Positions 8,285-15,752 of a DNA stretch of 30,665 bases are shown piece after piece. The first letter of the stretch is position 1. Each line of letters begins with the position of its first letter. The stretch covers positions 1 to 30,665 of the forward strand of contig CAZTBG010000025.1 in assembly GCA_964611805.1 (NCBI GenBank). Reading direction: 5' to 3'. This DNA comes from W589 sp964611805 (lineage in GTDB: Bacteria > Chloroflexota > Dehalococcoidia > Dehalococcoidales > Fen-1064). A program made the translations under genes and the position numbers. The notes beneath the pieces were generated by a model, which saw nothing but the letters and a program-made list of their open reading frames with translations, ran no database searches and had not been told where the DNA came from.

Positions 8285-8959
8285 ATGCTGAAGATAATTA
8301 GGATAATGCACCGGCATGAGCGAGGCATAACTGGACTCGAGACCGCAATTATCCTTATTGCATTCGTAGTAGTAGCCTCAGTATTTGCCTATACCGTGCT
8401 GTCCGCCGGTATATTCTCATCTCAAAAAGCGAAGGAAGCTATCTACTCCGGCCTGGATGAGGCAACCTCTTCCATGGAGCCGAGGGGAGGTATGACGGCT
8501 TATGCAGGTACAGTCGGAGCCACCGAGACCGCAGTTAAGGTATCTTTCACCGTAACGACAGCCCTCCCCGGCCACGCTGTAGACCTTACCCCTCCGTATA
8601 CTGCCGATGAAACTGATTTAACAGACAGCGGCATGGAGAATGTCTGCTTGCTCGCATACATCGATGATAACCAGCTAATTCCGGATGCTGCCTGGACAGT
8701 GGATTTCATTGGCAAGAATAACGGTGACTACTTGCTCGATGCTGATGAGCAGGCGGTAATAACAGTCTGGCTGGCAAACTATGCGGCTTCATCATATACC
8801 ACAGGTACTGATGAAACTGACCCATTCATTGATGACGAAGCTGACATGCTCAAAGTATACGATACGTTCACTATTGAGGTCCGTGGTGAGAAAGGCGCTG
8901 TCCTTTGCATGGAGCGTACCGTACCCGGTCGGTTCGATATAGTAATGAATCTCAATTAG
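8285..8959 (+). CDS. Archaellin (FlaB-like) / class III signal-peptide pilin, copy 2
   Basis: A 224-residue paralogue of the preceding gene, 43 bases downstream, with its own ribosome site (AAAGGAG). The leader ends HERG and the mature N-terminus is identical for 44 residues (GITGLETAIILIAF through SQKAKEAIYSGL), encoded by DNA that is identical for 64 bases. Beyond that the two proteins diverge strongly; this one has its own acidic beta-rich domain with DLTPPYTADETDLTDSG. The C-terminal strands resemble the first copy (…EVRGEKGAVL versus …EIKPPNGSVL). The pair probably supplies two subunits of the same filament. Confidence 0.82.
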   Translation: MLKIIRIMHRHERGITGLETAIILIAFVVVASVFAYTVLSAGIFSSQKAKEAIYSGLDEATSSMEPRGGMTAYAGTVGATETAVKVSFTVTTALPGHAVDLTPPYTADETDLTDSGMENVCLLAYIDDNQLIPDAAWTVDFIGKNNGDYLLDADEQAVITVWLANYAASSYTTGTDETDPFIDDEADMLKVYDTFTIEVRGEKGAVLCMERTVPGRFDIVMNLN

Positions 8960-9084
8960 ATTCAGATAGACGAACTTTTTCTAACGAGCGACCATCGCGA
9001 TATCCTTTAACCAGTGGCTATAGCCCCATCCCCCAGCAACAAAGGAGCAGCGAATTCAAGAGTGGCTATTATTAGTGGTAAGAA

Positions 9085-9831
9085 TCAATCAAGAGTCAAT
9101 CGCTCTCGCTGGAATTTTACTTTCGCTGTCCAAAACAACCCAATGGTAACCACAACCAGAACAGCTATAGCAATGAGAATTACATGTGCCGGATTGACTG
9201 ACGCAAATAATTCACTGATGTTATCCATTACTCCTGGCCCCATTTGCAGAAGAACAAGAGCTATTACTTGCAGGACTATGAGCGGCAGGAATGTTGCTCC
9301 CATAAGGAACTGCGTGGCTCCTTGTACTGTGGCAGAGCGTAGGGAGATTAGAACACCAAGACCTGCCATAAAACCTGCCATAACCAGACTCAATGCAACA
9401 TTGGACAGAGCAATACCAGGAGTGAAAAACATTAGCTGACCATCCCAATGAGCAATATTTACTGTCACCAGTCCCAGTACAAGTGTAAAAAGGGCAACTA
9501 CCCACCCGTAACCAACTGCAACTGCGACCTTACCAAATAGAATTGCTTGGTCTGACAAACGACTGGCTAGTAAGGTCACTAATGTATGTCGCTCTCGCTC
9601 ACCAGCAAAAGACTCGGGGATTACCATTCCCACCAATAGTAACGGGATGAGTACACTACCAATGATTGACCAGTACCCCTCTACCCAGCCAGCTCCTTCT
9701 TGCCACGGTAAAAAGACACCCACCATAATCAGTGGAACCACTAACACAAACGCAGTTTTGAAGCGACTACCACCCTGCTTGAATAATAGTTTTCTTTCTT
9801 TCCACATGACAGTCAGAATATCAGCAATCAT
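9085..9831 (-). CDS. ABC-2 type transporter permease
   Basis: A 248-residue membrane protein with about six spans. It starts MIADILTVMWKERKLLF, typical of ABC-2 permeases in which a short cytoplasmic helix precedes the first span, and has the loop PESFAGERERHTL found in the family. Its ATG overlaps the end of the ATPase gene by four bases, so the two are coupled and form an exporter. Substrate unknown; ABC-2 exporters move drugs, lipids, polysaccharides or Na+. A divergently placed TetR gene is a likely regulator. Confidence 0.9.
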   Translation of the reverse strand: MIADILTVMWKERKLLFKQGGSRFKTAFVLVVPLIMVGVFLPWQEGAGWVEGYWSIIGSVLIPLLLVGMVIPESFAGERERHTLVTLLASRLSDQAILFGKVAVAVGYGWVVALFTLVLGLVTVNIAHWDGQLMFFTPGIALSNVALSLVMAGFMAGLGVLISLRSATVQGATQFLMGATFLPLIVLQVIALVLLQMGPGVMDNISELFASVNPAHVILIAIAVLVVVTIGLFWTAKVKFQRERLTLD

Positions 9832-10760
9832 CGTTCTTCTTCCATCAGTGTCATAAAAACTTCTTCCAAACTGGCTTTACCTCTGTGCACTTCTTCTATC
9901 TGAACACCTGCATTTACCATTAAACTGACCAGCGGTGCAGTATCAGTTTCCTCACTCAGATGAATGGATAGTCGGTCTGCATGTAATTCGACTGTGGCGA
10001 CCTCTGGTCGTGCTCTTAGTAGATTGAGTACACTTTCACTAAAACCATTCCCAACCACCTCAATCTGGGGATTACCAGCTCTTCTTCGTAATGCATCGGG
10101 AGCGCCAAGCGCGACCAGTTTTCCCGCACGGATAACAGCTACCTGGCTACACAGTTTCTCTGCTTCTGACATATTGTGAGTCGTCATGAATACTGTAACT
10201 CCTTCACGTTCGACCAGAGTGGCCAGGTCCTCACGTATTGTAGTTGCTGCTACAACATCGAGTCCAGCTGTCGGTTCGTCTAAGAAAACAAGGTGTGGAT
10301 GATGCATTAAAGCACGAGCCATAGCTAGCTGTTGTTTCATTCCCCTACTCCACTTAACGACACGCTCCTCTCGTCGTTCCCAGAGCCCTATCTGGGTAAG
10401 CAGCTCCTTGATGCGAGACTGCCGTTCTGTATCCGACATACGCCACACACGTCCATAGAATTCCAAATTTTCTTCGGCGCTCATCTGCTCGTAAATACCG
10501 GGGTATTCTAGTAGTGCACCAATATTAGCCCGGACTTCATTTGCCTGTGTCCGAGTATCAAAACCAAGTATCTCAGCTCTTCCGTCAGTAGGCTCCAACA
10601 GACCAAGCAATAGATTAATTGTGGTAGTCTTCCCGGAGCCATTTGGCCCCAGGAAACCAAAGATTGTCCCGGCAGGCACCTCTAGAGAGAGACCATCCAC
10701 GGCTTTAACTGAATTGAAATAGCGCTTTAGATTATCGATACGAATAGCTACTTCAGCCAC
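9828..10760 (-). CDS. ABC-2 transporter ATP-binding protein (CcmA/DrrA type)
   Basis: A 310-residue ATPase with Walker A GPNGSGKTTT, the signature WSRGMKQQLAMARAL, Walker B LVFLDEPTAGLD and an H-loop in FMTTHNMSEAEKL. The C-terminal 90 residues are the DrrA-type extension. It starts with GTG at 10760 after GGGAGG. It is the first gene of a two-gene operon with the permease. A TATAAT lies upstream on the minus strand (10785-10790) but without a convincing -35. Divergent from the TetR gene, whose operator is 330 bases away. Confidence 0.92.
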   Translation of the reverse strand: MAEVAIRIDNLKRYFNSVKAVDGLSLEVPAGTIFGFLGPNGSGKTTTINLLLGLLEPTDGRAEILGFDTRTQANEVRANIGALLEYPGIYEQMSAEENLEFYGRVWRMSDTERQSRIKELLTQIGLWERREERVVKWSRGMKQQLAMARALMHHPHLVFLDEPTAGLDVVAATTIREDLATLVEREGVTVFMTTHNMSEAEKLCSQVAVIRAGKLVALGAPDALRRRAGNPQIEVVGNGFSESVLNLLRARPEVATVELHADRLSIHLSEETDTAPLVSLMVNAGVQIEEVHRGKASLEEVFMTLMEEER

Positions 10761-10860
10761 GTGAATCCTCCCGAATTTTTAACCATTATACCACCACAAA
10801 TTGGACAGTAGTTTATGGGCCCTAAAAGGAATTCGCAAAAGGAATCTCCGGGAATCACCA

Positions 10861-10899
10861 CGACGCGAAATGGGGCTTGTCTTTCACAAAAAGAGTGCC
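10861..10899 (+). pseudogene. Fragment related to the 3' end of the radical SAM gene
   Basis: Thirty-nine bases match 13184-13222, the last codons of the radical SAM gene, at 32 positions by my hand alignment, and the same reading frame gives RREMGLSFTKKSA against RRETGLAIGKKSA. Weaker similarity may continue on either side. The surrounding region (10761-11059) has no convincing gene. It looks like what is left of a second radical SAM gene, or of a local duplication, upstream of the TetR gene. Confidence 0.45.
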
Positions 10900-11059
10900 A
10901 AACTACTCACCAGCCCAGTGTACGTAGCCTTCCAATTCAACAGGGCCACCAGACGAGAATCCGGGATTCTTCTATCTTAGATCCGAGTCCAAGCGCAATC
11001 ATTACTCCCAGGCCTTAAAGTTTTACCCAAATCAGTTTTCGGAAGAAGGCCAGCCGGCA

Positions 11060-11088
11060 TTGACATTTCCAGACATTTGCGGTAATAT
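11060..11088 (+). promoter_or_regulatory. Sigma-70-type promoter of the TetR gene
   Basis: TTGACA at 11060-11065 and TATAAT-like TAATAT at 11083-11088 are separated by exactly 17 bases, an almost ideal vegetative promoter. Transcription would begin near 11095, inside the palindrome at 11090-11109, about 27 bases before the TetR start codon. Confidence 0.75.
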
Positions 11089-11089
11089 G

Positions 11090-11109
11090 GTTAGTGAGTA
11101 TTAACTAAC
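11090..11109. promoter_or_regulatory. Candidate TetR operator
   Basis: GTTAGT (11090-11095) and ACTAAC (11104-11109) form a perfect 6+6 inverted repeat with an 8-base spacer, lying right over the predicted transcription start of the TetR gene. TetR-family proteins usually bind such palindromes and repress their own genes, so autoregulation is the simplest reading. Confidence 0.55.
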
Positions 11110-11121
11110 TAAGGTGTTTTG

Positions 11122-11718
11122 ATGACCGTACACCGACTACCCGCCGAAAAGCGAAGAGAACAGATACTCGAATGCTCTGTCAAGGTGCTGGCTAAATCCA
11201 ACTACCAGAAGGCAAGGGTAGCAGATATCGCTGGTCTTGTCGGAATCTCTGAAGCTGCCATATACAAGTACTTCCCTACTAAGAAGCACCTCTTCCTTGC
11301 CGTCCTAGAGTATATGTCCGACAGGCTAATTGCCAGCCTTAGTGCCGTGGTTGAGGCTGAGACTAATACTCTGGAAGCTCTTCGCAAAGCTGCGACCGCA
11401 TTCGCAGACCCCAATGTAAATCCTCCCGACCATGTCAGAATACGTTCTAAGGCAATTGCAGAGGTTGACGACCAAGAAATCGCCAGCCGGTTGCAGAACG
11501 ATCACCTCAGGTTTGCCCTACTGTTGCGCGGCGTCGTTGAAACGGGGGTGCAGCAAGGAACTTTACGGAGCGACCTTGGTGTCGACACTATCATGTTACT
11601 ACTAGATGCTGTCGCGATGTTCGTGGAGACGCTGAAGCTCCTGTCACTCGGGGGCAATACACCCGAGGAGGCAGGTTTGGGACTTATGAATCAGGTAATT
11701 GAACTCGTGCGAGCCTGA
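11122..11718 (+). CDS. TetR/AcrR-family transcriptional regulator
   Basis: A 198-residue regulator. The N-terminal HTH is clear: RREQILECSVKVLAKSNY, then VADIAGLVGISEAAIYKYF and PTKKHLF, as in TetR proteins. The C-terminal ligand domain is all-helical and does not identify the ligand. ATG 11122 has AAGGTG upstream; a TTG three bases earlier is less likely. It sits between the divergent ABC exporter and a radical SAM gene 73 bases downstream, so it probably controls itself and one or both neighbours through the palindrome at 11090-11109. Confidence 0.92.
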   Translation: MTVHRLPAEKRREQILECSVKVLAKSNYQKARVADIAGLVGISEAAIYKYFPTKKHLFLAVLEYMSDRLIASLSAVVEAETNTLEALRKAATAFADPNVNPPDHVRIRSKAIAEVDDQEIASRLQNDHLRFALLLRGVVETGVQQGTLRSDLGVDTIMLLLDAVAMFVETLKLLSLGGNTPEEAGLGLMNQVIELVRA

Positions 11719-11791
11719 TATACCACCGACTTCCCGAGGTCCAAAGGAGGAAGCCTTTACTCGGCATTGAGGTCGACAGGAGGACTGTAAG

Positions 11792-13225
11792 ATGAGAATA
11801 TTGCTGATACAGCCGGCGAAACCACCTGTAAGCATAGGCGGAGACGATGTATTCCTCTTCGAGCCTCTTGCGCTGGAGTATATCGCGGCGGGCGTGTCTG
11901 GAGCTCACGACGTGAAAATCCTCGACATGCGGCTGGAATCAGATTTGCAGTCAGTGCTACAGCGGTTTGCTCCCCAGGTGGTCGGGGTCACATCATACAC
12001 TATCCATGTCAATGTCGTGAGGAAGCTCTTCGCCCAGGTGAAACAGACTATACCACAGGCCTTGACGGTCGTTGGTGGTCACCATGCCACGGTCATGCCG
12101 GAAGATTTCATCTCTCCATACATCGACCTCATTGTGAAAGGAGAGGGCGTCTTCGCCTTTTCAGAGATAGTAGAAAGGTTCGGCAGGGCAGAGGGATTTA
12201 CCGGAATCCCTGGCGTAGCCTTTGCCGATGGAGAGGCTCTGGTGAATTCCGCTCCGGATGCAGCGATAGACCTCGATTCTCTTCCCTTCCCCGACAGGAC
12301 ACTCACAACAAAATACCGGAAGCACTACTACTCGCAATGGATGAAGCCCCTGGCATCAATAAGAACCTCGAAAGGGTGCCCCTACAGGTGCAGCTTTTGC
12401 GCCCTGTGGAAGCTTACGGGCGGCCGCTATCTGAAGAGAACGCCTGAAAATATTGTGCGTGAGTTGTCGGGGATAGATGAGGAGTACGTATTCTTCGCTG
12501 ATGACGAGTCTCTCGTGGATGCACCACGTATGAAAAAATTGGCTTTGCTCATAGAGCAGGCTGGCATCCACAAGCAGTACTTCCTGTATGCGAGGAGCGA
12601 TACCATCGCCAGGAATCATGAACTTCTTAGTCTGTGGAAGCGCATTGGCCTGAAGAAGGTCTTCGTGGGCCTGGAATTCTTCAGGGACACAGATTTCGAG
12701 GTCGTGGGAAAGAGTACTTCCATAGCTGACAATGAGAAAGCTATGGAGATTCTAAACGAGCTTGATATTGAACCATATGCTTCCTTCATCGTGCGGCCGG
12801 ATTTGCTAAAGGAGGACTTCGCGGCGTTTCGACGCTATTGCCGTAGTCTTGCCCTGGGCTTCATTGGATTCGCCGTGTTGACTCCGCTACCCGGGACTGA
12901 CTTATACGAGCAGTCGAAAGAGCAGCTAATAACGAGCAACTGCGACTACTTCGACTTTATCCACACAGTGCTCCCGACAAAACTCTCCCTGAAGGAATTC
13001 TATGACGAATATTATAGACTCTACAGACAAGCTCTCTCGCCCACCAGGGCACTTGCGCAACTCAGTAGATATCGTCTATCCGATATACCCGGGACTCTCA
13101 TAAAATCGTATCGTTTCTACAATCGGTTGAGACGGGCATATCGAGACTATGAGGCAGCCTCACCGGTCACACCAGAAGACACACGTCGCGAAACGGGGCT
13201 TGCGATTGGCAAAAAGAGTGCCTGA
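11792..13225 (+). CDS. B12-binding radical SAM protein (class B type)
   Basis: A 477-residue enzyme. The N-terminal ~130 residues form a Rossmann-like cobalamin-binding domain (start MRILLIQPAKPP, later GVTSYTIHV and VVGGHHATVMPE). The radical SAM domain follows, with the [4Fe-4S]-binding CPYRCSFC (Cys196, 200, 203). Members use B12 and SAM to methylate unactivated carbons or do other radical chemistry. The layout resembles B12-dependent methylases such as the hopanoid C-3 methylase group, but substrate cannot be fixed here. ATG 11792 has a strong AGGAGG. The gene follows TetR and may be co-transcribed. The tail RRETGLAIGKKSA has a partial copy upstream at 10861-10899. Confidence 0.88.
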   Translation: MRILLIQPAKPPVSIGGDDVFLFEPLALEYIAAGVSGAHDVKILDMRLESDLQSVLQRFAPQVVGVTSYTIHVNVVRKLFAQVKQTIPQALTVVGGHHATVMPEDFISPYIDLIVKGEGVFAFSEIVERFGRAEGFTGIPGVAFADGEALVNSAPDAAIDLDSLPFPDRTLTTKYRKHYYSQWMKPLASIRTSKGCPYRCSFCALWKLTGGRYLKRTPENIVRELSGIDEEYVFFADDESLVDAPRMKKLALLIEQAGIHKQYFLYARSDTIARNHELLSLWKRIGLKKVFVGLEFFRDTDFEVVGKSTSIADNEKAMEILNELDIEPYASFIVRPDLLKEDFAAFRRYCRSLALGFIGFAVLTPLPGTDLYEQSKEQLITSNCDYFDFIHTVLPTKLSLKEFYDEYYRLYRQALSPTRALAQLSRYRLSDIPGTLIKSYRFYNRLRRAYRDYEAASPVTPEDTRRETGLAIGKKSA

Positions 13226-13323
13226 CCCCAGGCATGACATACGCAGCTGTTTTCCCTGAGCATTTGCGCTGGCGGGGCGGGGGGCAAAGTCTTTGGAATT
13301 CTTCTTCAGGTATACTAAAAACT

Positions 13324-13398
13324 TGGCTCCCCGGGTAGGACTCGAACCTACAGCCTAGCGGTTAACAGCCGCCCGCTCTACCATTGAGCTACCAGGGA
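13324..13398 (-). tRNA. tRNA-Asn (GTT)
   Basis: A 75-base cloverleaf on the minus strand. The acceptor TCCCTGG pairs with CCGGGGA (one T-G), followed by discriminator G and an encoded CCA. The D-stem is GCTC/GAGC, the anticodon stem GGCGG/CCGCT with loop CTGTTAA (anticodon GTT), and the T-stem GTAGG/CCTAC with loop TTCGAGT. Its 3' end faces the island-like genes to the left, and a degenerate copy of that 3' end occurs at 6821-6860. Confidence 0.95.
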
Positions 13399-13546
13399 GC
13401 ATTGAAGACGGCCGGTCAAGAGCAGATATTCAGTCACGACCGGTGACTAGTATTATACCAGCCGACCTTGAAAAGGGCAATTTTGCCCGGCAGCAGAACG
13501 GGGGCTGGCAAGCTGTGGCTTTAGTCTCCGCCTCACAGCACTGACC

Positions 13547-13735
13547 TCAGGCGACACCCTTCTGCTGAGCTAATACCGTTTCTCCGGCACGATAGCGCTG
13601 GAGACAAAGTCGGACGGCCCACGTGTGGCAGCACCTGACAATTGCACCCGATGGCGGTATGAGGTGGAATAGTCGCACCTTGTCCAGACTCACTACTTCA
13701 ATCTCACTGGCCTCTACCAGAAGCATAAATCCCAT
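13547..13735 (-). CDS. Possible small ORF in an otherwise non-coding region
   Basis: A 62-codon frame starting MGFMLLVEASEIEVVSLDKV, Cys-containing in the middle (VRCCHTWAV), with a weak AAAGG just before the start. I recognise no family. It lies between tRNA-Asn and the first repeat leader, divergent from the latter. The rest of 13399-13742 (about 340 bases) holds nothing else I can identify. The frame could equally be chance. Confidence 0.25.
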   Translation of the reverse strand: MGFMLLVEASEIEVVSLDKVRLFHLIPPSGAIVRCCHTWAVRLCLQRYRAGETVLAQQKGVA

Positions 13736-13742
13736 ACCTTTA

Positions 13743-13924
13743 GGTAATTTGGCTCACCTGGAGGCAAGTCTAAACACCCGTTCAAACAAGGTTTTCTCGG
13801 GCACTGCGCACGCTAAGAAAAGGGCATATAACTCGATGACGCTACATAGTATGAGTGTTACTCTGATTATAGAGAAGATAAACCAGTAAGGAAATATCTG
13901 GAAGACAAAAAGGAGGTAAAAACG
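13743..13924 (+). repeat. Conserved 183-bp leader, copy 1
   Basis: First of three related leaders (others at 17717-17899 and 25084-25266), each ending at the ATG of a small membrane-protein gene. Shared landmarks are GGTAATTTGG at the start, AAACACCC, the hairpin TTTTCT…AGAAAA, the invariant AAGGGCATATAACTCGATGA, a GTGTTA segment and a final hairpin before AAGGAGG. Here the final hairpin is AGATA/TATCT where the other copies have GGATAA/TTATCC, so its outer pair changed from G-C to A-T. This copy is the most divergent. Confidence 0.75.
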
Positions 13925-14104
13925 ATGGAGACTTTCTTGACAGTACTGATGGCGCTCGGTATCTACGTTGTCCTTCCGCTGATAGTGGCTGCCGTTGTGT
14001 GCGGAGCCGTTGTCTGGAGGGCTAAGCTGCGGGCTGGAAAGACCAAGGAAGCTGCGGCTGGCATGGAGGTTGAGGCGATTGTTCGGCATCCTGCGAAGAC
14101 GTAG
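13925..14104 (+). CDS. Small single-span membrane protein, family copy 1
   Basis: A 59-residue protein: METFLTVLMALGIYVV, a hydrophobic span running to about residue 31 (VVCGAVVW), then a basic cytoplasmic tail WRAKLRAGKTKE and a short acidic/variable end. AAGGAGGT lies 7 bases before ATG. Close relatives are at 17900-18091 and 24898-25083; the first 30 residues differ only at a few positions. Unknown family. It is preceded by the conserved leader and followed 82 bases later by a histidine kinase gene, so a role as a small partner of the membrane sensor is possible. This copy uniquely has a Cys (residue 26) in the span. Confidence 0.8.
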   Translation: METFLTVLMALGIYVVLPLIVAAVVCGAVVWRAKLRAGKTKEAAAGMEVEAIVRHPAKT

Positions 14105-14147
14105 TGTTGCTCCGGGTGCGGGGTGGTACCAGAAAATAGCGGCCCAG

Positions 14148-14181
14148 ACCCCCAGCAAGAGTTAGGTCCCTGGCTGGGGGT
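14148..14181 (+). promoter_or_regulatory. Hairpin just before the histidine kinase start
   Basis: ACCCCCAGC (14148-14156) and GCTGGGGGT (14173-14181) form a perfect 9-bp stem with a 16-base loop. The right arm contains the only Shine-Dalgarno-like G run for ATG 14187, so the hairpin could hide the ribosome site. No T run follows, so it is not a standard terminator. Confidence 0.45.
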
Positions 14182-14186
14182 ACGGC

Positions 14187-15752
14187 ATGGGTACCGTTAA
14201 CGGGCTGACCAGGCCGAATGGGGGAAATAGATTGAAAAGGCATTCTTTATATCGATGGGCTATAGATACGCAGTACAGGCGTCGTATACTAACGTACTGT
14301 ATACTGTTCGTGCTCTTCTGGGACTGTGCAATATTTTACTATTTCGGTGAAATTACGGACAGCGCCGGTTGGCATTTGAATTGGGAGTTTCTCTACGGTG
14401 TTCATGATATACAGCGTCTTTTATTCATTGCCCCAATACTGTATGCAGCCTACTTCTTCAGGACTAAAGGTGCCTTGTTCGTCACACTCGCCAGTTTCCT
14501 TGTCTTCCTACCCCGCGCCCTTATAGTATCTCCCTACCCTGACCCCCTGCTCAGGGCAGGGCTTTTCACCCTCGTCGCAGGCATTGTAGGTGTCCTTGTC
14601 GGCGTGGCGCGTAATGGGGTTGAGCAGCGCAGACAACTCGAAGAGCTTGTCAAAAGCGAGCGAGACAGGCTTATGAGCATGCTGGAACGAATGGAAGACG
14701 GAGTATTTATTATTGACCCTGACTATCGGATACGCTTCGTTAACCCGTCTATGGAGAAGGAATTCGGAGAGGGCGTTGGTACTTATTGCTATCAATATCT
14801 TCGTAACTCGGACGTCCCTTGCAAGGAAAACTGCAGACTATTAAATGCAGCCCGTGGTTCAGTCGATAGATGGGAATGCTTGCTCCCCAGTGGAATCACC
14901 TACGACGTTGTCGCCTCGCCATTTACCGATTCCGATGGCAAGGTCTGCCAGCTCGCTATATTCAGAAACATTACGCAAAGGAAGAAAGTCGAGGAAGAGC
15001 TTGTCGAACTCAACAAAATGAAATCGGAACTGCTGTCCAATGTTACGCACGAGCTCCGCTCACCCCTTAGCTCGATAAAGGGAATAGTCAGCAGTCTTTT
15101 ACAAAAAGACATCAAGTTATCTGAGGACACTACCGAGATGCTATTGCGCGGTATAAGTGAAGAGACAGACAGGCTAGCCAGTCTCGTTACGAATTTGCTC
15201 AATATGAGTAAACTGGAGGCCGGGGCATGGATACCGGACAAAGAGCGCTTCTACATTGCGGATATTATCGGCGAGGTCATTAACAAGCAGAAATGGGCCC
15301 ACCCGAAACATCTCTTCGAAGTGTGTATTGACCCTGATGTACCGGAAATCTATGCGGACTTCGGTCAGGTAAGACAGGTGTTGTTGAACCTGCTCGAGAA
15401 CGCAGTTGCTTACTCTGAGGAAGGAACTCATATTACGGTTGCTGTCAGGGCAGTAGACGGCATGGTCGAGACCAGTGTCACTGATGAGGGTGTAGGCATA
15501 CCACAACAGGACATCGAGAGGATATTCGAAAAATTCTATCGCGGTAACCAGGAGCGTAGCCGGCCGGGTGGCACCGGACTGGGTCTAGCGATTTCTCAAG
15601 CACTCATCGTTGCGAATGGCGGCAGGATATGGGCTGAGAGTATAATACAGCAAGGGTCTAAATTCCATTTCACACTTCCAATAGCCTGCCCGGACGATAC
15701 GAAAGAGAAAACTTATCATGCCAAACAAAGCCAAGATTCTAGTGGTCGATGA
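14187..15752 (+). CDS. Membrane sensor histidine kinase with Cys-bearing PAS domain
   Basis: A 521-residue kinase. Four hydrophobic segments (about residues 33-145) form a membrane sensor with the signature LLFIAPILYAAYFFRTKG; a PAS domain follows (about 165-265), then HisKA with phospho-His288 in NVTHELRSPLSS, and HATPase with N-box NLLENAVAYS, DEGVGIP and GGTGLGLAIS. The PAS contains CYQYLRNSDVPCKENC, a Cys pattern seen in many anaerobe PAS domains and possibly a metal or redox site. The start is uncertain: ATG 14187 has its ribosome site in a hairpin, and TTG 14232, after GGGGGAAA, is an alternative. It overlaps the response regulator gene by 35 bases. Confidence 0.9.
   Translation: MGTVNGLTRPNGGNRLKRHSLYRWAIDTQYRRRILTYCILFVLFWDCAIFYYFGEITDSAGWHLNWEFLYGVHDIQRLLFIAPILYAAYFFRTKGALFVTLASFLVFLPRALIVSPYPDPLLRAGLFTLVAGIVGVLVGVARNGVEQRRQLEELVKSERDRLMSMLERMEDGVFIIDPDYRIRFVNPSMEKEFGEGVGTYCYQYLRNSDVPCKENCRLLNAARGSVDRWECLLPSGITYDVVASPFTDSDGKVCQLAIFRNITQRKKVEEELVELNKMKSELLSNVTHELRSPLSSIKGIVSSLLQKDIKLSEDTTEMLLRGISEETDRLASLVTNLLNMSKLEAGAWIPDKERFYIADIIGEVINKQKWAHPKHLFEVCIDPDVPEIYADFGQVRQVLLNLLENAVAYSEEGTHITVAVRAVDGMVETSVTDEGVGIPQQDIERIFEKFYRGNQERSRPGGTGLGLAISQALIVANGGRIWAESIIQQGSKFHFTLPIACPDDTKEKTYHAKQSQDSSGR

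Noticed and set aside
9014..9439. 141-codon plus-strand frame opposite the ABC-2 permease
   Set aside because: Shadow of the permease gene, which has clear membrane spans and operon structure.
10815..11018. 67-codon frame before the TetR gene
   Set aside because: Low-complexity composition, no ribosome site, and its frame differs from that of the radical SAM fragment it overlaps.
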